Made by a program: the position numbers and the translations under genes
Shown here: in pieces, positions 22,668-23,498 of the stretch
How the letters are laid out: each line of letters begins with the position of its first letter
Position numbering within the stretch: position 1 is the first letter of the stretch
The notes under the pieces: generated by a model
Database searches by the model: none
What the model was told of the DNA's origin: nothing
What the model saw: the letters and a program-made list of their open reading frames with translations, nothing else
Assembly: GCA_036402155.1 (NCBI GenBank)
Contig: DASWTL010000078.1
Span: 1 to 23,498, forward strand
Reading direction: 5' to 3'
DNA length: 23,498 nt
DNA from: DASWTL01 sp036402155
GTDB taxonomy: Bacteria; Bacteroidota; Bacteroidia; Sphingobacteriales; Sphingobacteriaceae

Positions 22668-23012
22668 GTGAAACACGCAGTTATACTTCTGTTCCTTTGC
22701 ATTTTTTCAGGCAGCATCTGTCTGGCGCAAGGTCCTGCATCTAACGGAAGCCGTGCTACTGCAACCAGCGAGATAAGGGTTAGTATTCCTTCATTCGCTG
22801 TTATCAACCTTGCCAAAAACAACTCAAAATCAGTTGATTACAACACATCTGCCAATTTTAAAGACATTAAACTTAATTCTGCGACTAAGGTAGAAGCCAA
22901 TAATAAATGGTCAGTTAACGTGATCAGGGAAAATAACACCTCACCAGATAATGAGCCAAGCAAGAGTTCATCTCCAACATATACAGTGATTTACGTCACC
23001 ACGCAAATCTGA
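22668..23012 (+). CDS. Secreted short protein, putative fibre/coat subunit 3
   Basis: This 114-residue protein starts with GTG after CACGGGG and has a signal peptide ending SICLA20 before QGP. The region VDYNTSANFKDIKLNSA (56-72), then NNKWSVNVI (78-86), aligns with the motif of its neighbours (DFN...GI...A, then SNKxWFxxI), though less strictly. It is about 50 residues shorter than protein 2; the part between the motif and the final strand (YTVIYVTTQI) is largely missing. It lies 44 bases after protein 2 on the same strand, so probably in the same transcript. Confidence 0.7.
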   Translation: MKHAVILLFLCIFSGSICLAQGPASNGSRATATSEIRVSIPSFAVINLAKNNSKSVDYNTSANFKDIKLNSATKVEANNKWSVNVIRENNTSPDNEPSKSSSPTYTVIYVTTQI

Positions 23013-23079
23013 TAAGCAAATACAACCGATTTCCAGGCCATATATCCTAGTTCGATATAGTGTGTTACTTTTCTACATA

Positions 23080-23131
23080 ATTCCCCATTATTCCCCAATC
23101 AGGGAATAATTCCCCACATTGACTTTTCCCC
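23080..23131. promoter_or_regulatory. ATTCCCC repeat cluster, candidate activator site
   Basis: ATTCCCC occurs at 23080-23086, 23090-23096 and 23109-23115, and TTTTCCCC ends at 23131. An inverted copy (GGGAATAA, 23102-23109) pairs perfectly with TTATTCCC (23088-23095). The cluster lies 48-99 bases upstream of the sigma-54 promoter candidate, where RpoN activators usually bind. Confidence 0.5.
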
Positions 23132-23178
23132 ATCCAGGAATAACGGCGCTTAAACACCATTTCATGAACTTTTCTTAT

Positions 23179-23195
23179 TTGGCACAACTCTGGCT
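23179..23195 (+). promoter_or_regulatory. Sigma-54 (RpoN) promoter candidate before the fourth secreted protein
   Basis: TTGGCACAACTCTGGCT matches YTGGCACG-N4-TTGCW with a perfect -24 element and GC at -12, the correct 12 bases from the first G of GG. The second T of TTGC is G. The predicted start is near 23206, 47 bases before the ATG at 23253. Confidence 0.65.
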
Positions 23196-23252
23196 TTATA
23201 CCAGCAGAACTAAGTTGACGCTCTTAACTTAATTCTTTAAAAAGATAAAAAA

Positions 23253-23498
23253 ATGAAAAAAGTAATATTCGCAGCATCATTTATCATTGCATCACTGATC
23301 TTAACTGATGCTAATGCTCAACTTGGTACTGCAGCCCCTACGGCAACATTCTCTGTCAAGATTTCTGAAGTACTTGACCTGGCTGTAACCAGCGGTTCTT
23401 CTAATACTTTTGACTTTAACAGTATTGCTAAAATAGATGAGGGTATTGAAACTCAGAATGCCGTTACGTTAACTTATAAATCAAACAAACCATGGTTT
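23253..23498 (+). CDS. Secreted protein, putative fibre/coat subunit 4 (partial, C-terminus beyond window)
   Basis: The first 82 residues are present. A signal peptide (MKKVIFAASFIIASLILT, cleavage after ANA22 before Gln) precedes a Thr/Ser/Ala-rich segment, then VKISEVLDLAVTSGSSNTFD, FNSIAKIDEGIETQNA and TYKSNKPWF. This matches protein 2 at nearly every key position of the shared motif. The start follows an A-rich stretch (GATAAAAAA). It has its own upstream region of 240 bases with a sigma-54 promoter candidate and ATTCCCC repeats, so it may be a major, separately controlled subunit. Confidence 0.8.
   Translation, partial: MKKVIFAASFIIASLILTDANAQLGTAAPTATFSVKISEVLDLAVTSGSSNTFDFNSIAKIDEGIETQNAVTLTYKSNKPWF

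Noticed and set aside
1..23498. CRISPR array, insertion sequence or prophage genes
   Set aside because: No regularly spaced repeat-spacer pattern, transposase or phage structural gene was seen. The tandem repeats near ftsW have no unique spacers.

Overview
The window looks like chromosomal DNA of a Bacteroidota bacterium, most likely of the Sphingobacteriaceae (Pedobacter/Mucilaginibacter type). The reasons are the order and style of the division/cell-wall genes, an FtsI with a C-terminal PASTA domain, a MraY with a long extra loop, several promoters of the Bacteroidota form TTG-N19/20-TAnnTTTG, A-rich translation starts without a strong Shine-Dalgarno, and short tandem intergenic repeats. 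The genus is an inference.

Positions 1-9934, minus strand: the first part of the dcw cluster, in transcription order mraZ, rsmH, ftsL-like, ftsI, murE, mraY, murD, ftsW, murG (cut by the window edge). Most neighbours overlap by 1-8 bases. A row of GTGG direct repeats with a 10-bp period lies upstream of mraZ and fits MraZ autoregulation. Two spacers, murG/ftsW and ftsW/murD, carry related 16-bp tandem repeats. These genes make lipid I/II precursors, polymerise and cross-link septal peptidoglycan, and methylate 16S rRNA.

Positions 9935-12730, minus strand: gap, a GNAT acetyltransferase and pgk form a compact glycolytic operon ending in a strong terminator just before the mraZ control region.

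Positions 12768-14980: a tRNA-Glu(UUC) with its own promoter and terminator; a ribbon-helix-helix/PIN toxin-antitoxin pair whose -7 element is overlapped by a 12-bp palindrome; and a frameshifted gene for an XRE-type HTH plus pentapeptide-repeat protein with paired upstream repeats. This is a small accessory block.

Positions 15139-17734: efp and a CDGSH iron-sulfur protein (plus strand), then a divergent pair, an HxlR-type regulator and a quinone-oxidoreductase-like enzyme, sharing a short spacer rich in TACT/AGTA dyads, then a small unknown gene.

Positions 17735-20462: a probable 53-codon gene with its own terminator, a lipoprotein of unknown function with a 13-bp inverted repeat in its leader, a 70-residue lysine-rich protein, and a poxvirus-type topoisomerase IB.

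Positions 20527-23498: the most unusual part. A PapD-like periplasmic chaperone gene diverges from four secreted proteins (the last cut by the window end). Three of these share a clear motif and the other shows a weaker version. Two of the transcription units are each preceded by a good sigma-54 (RpoN) promoter match 50-80 bases before the start codon, and one also by clustered ATTCCCC repeats. I read this as a putative RpoN-controlled surface fibre or coat system. No usher or RpoN activator is visible in the window.
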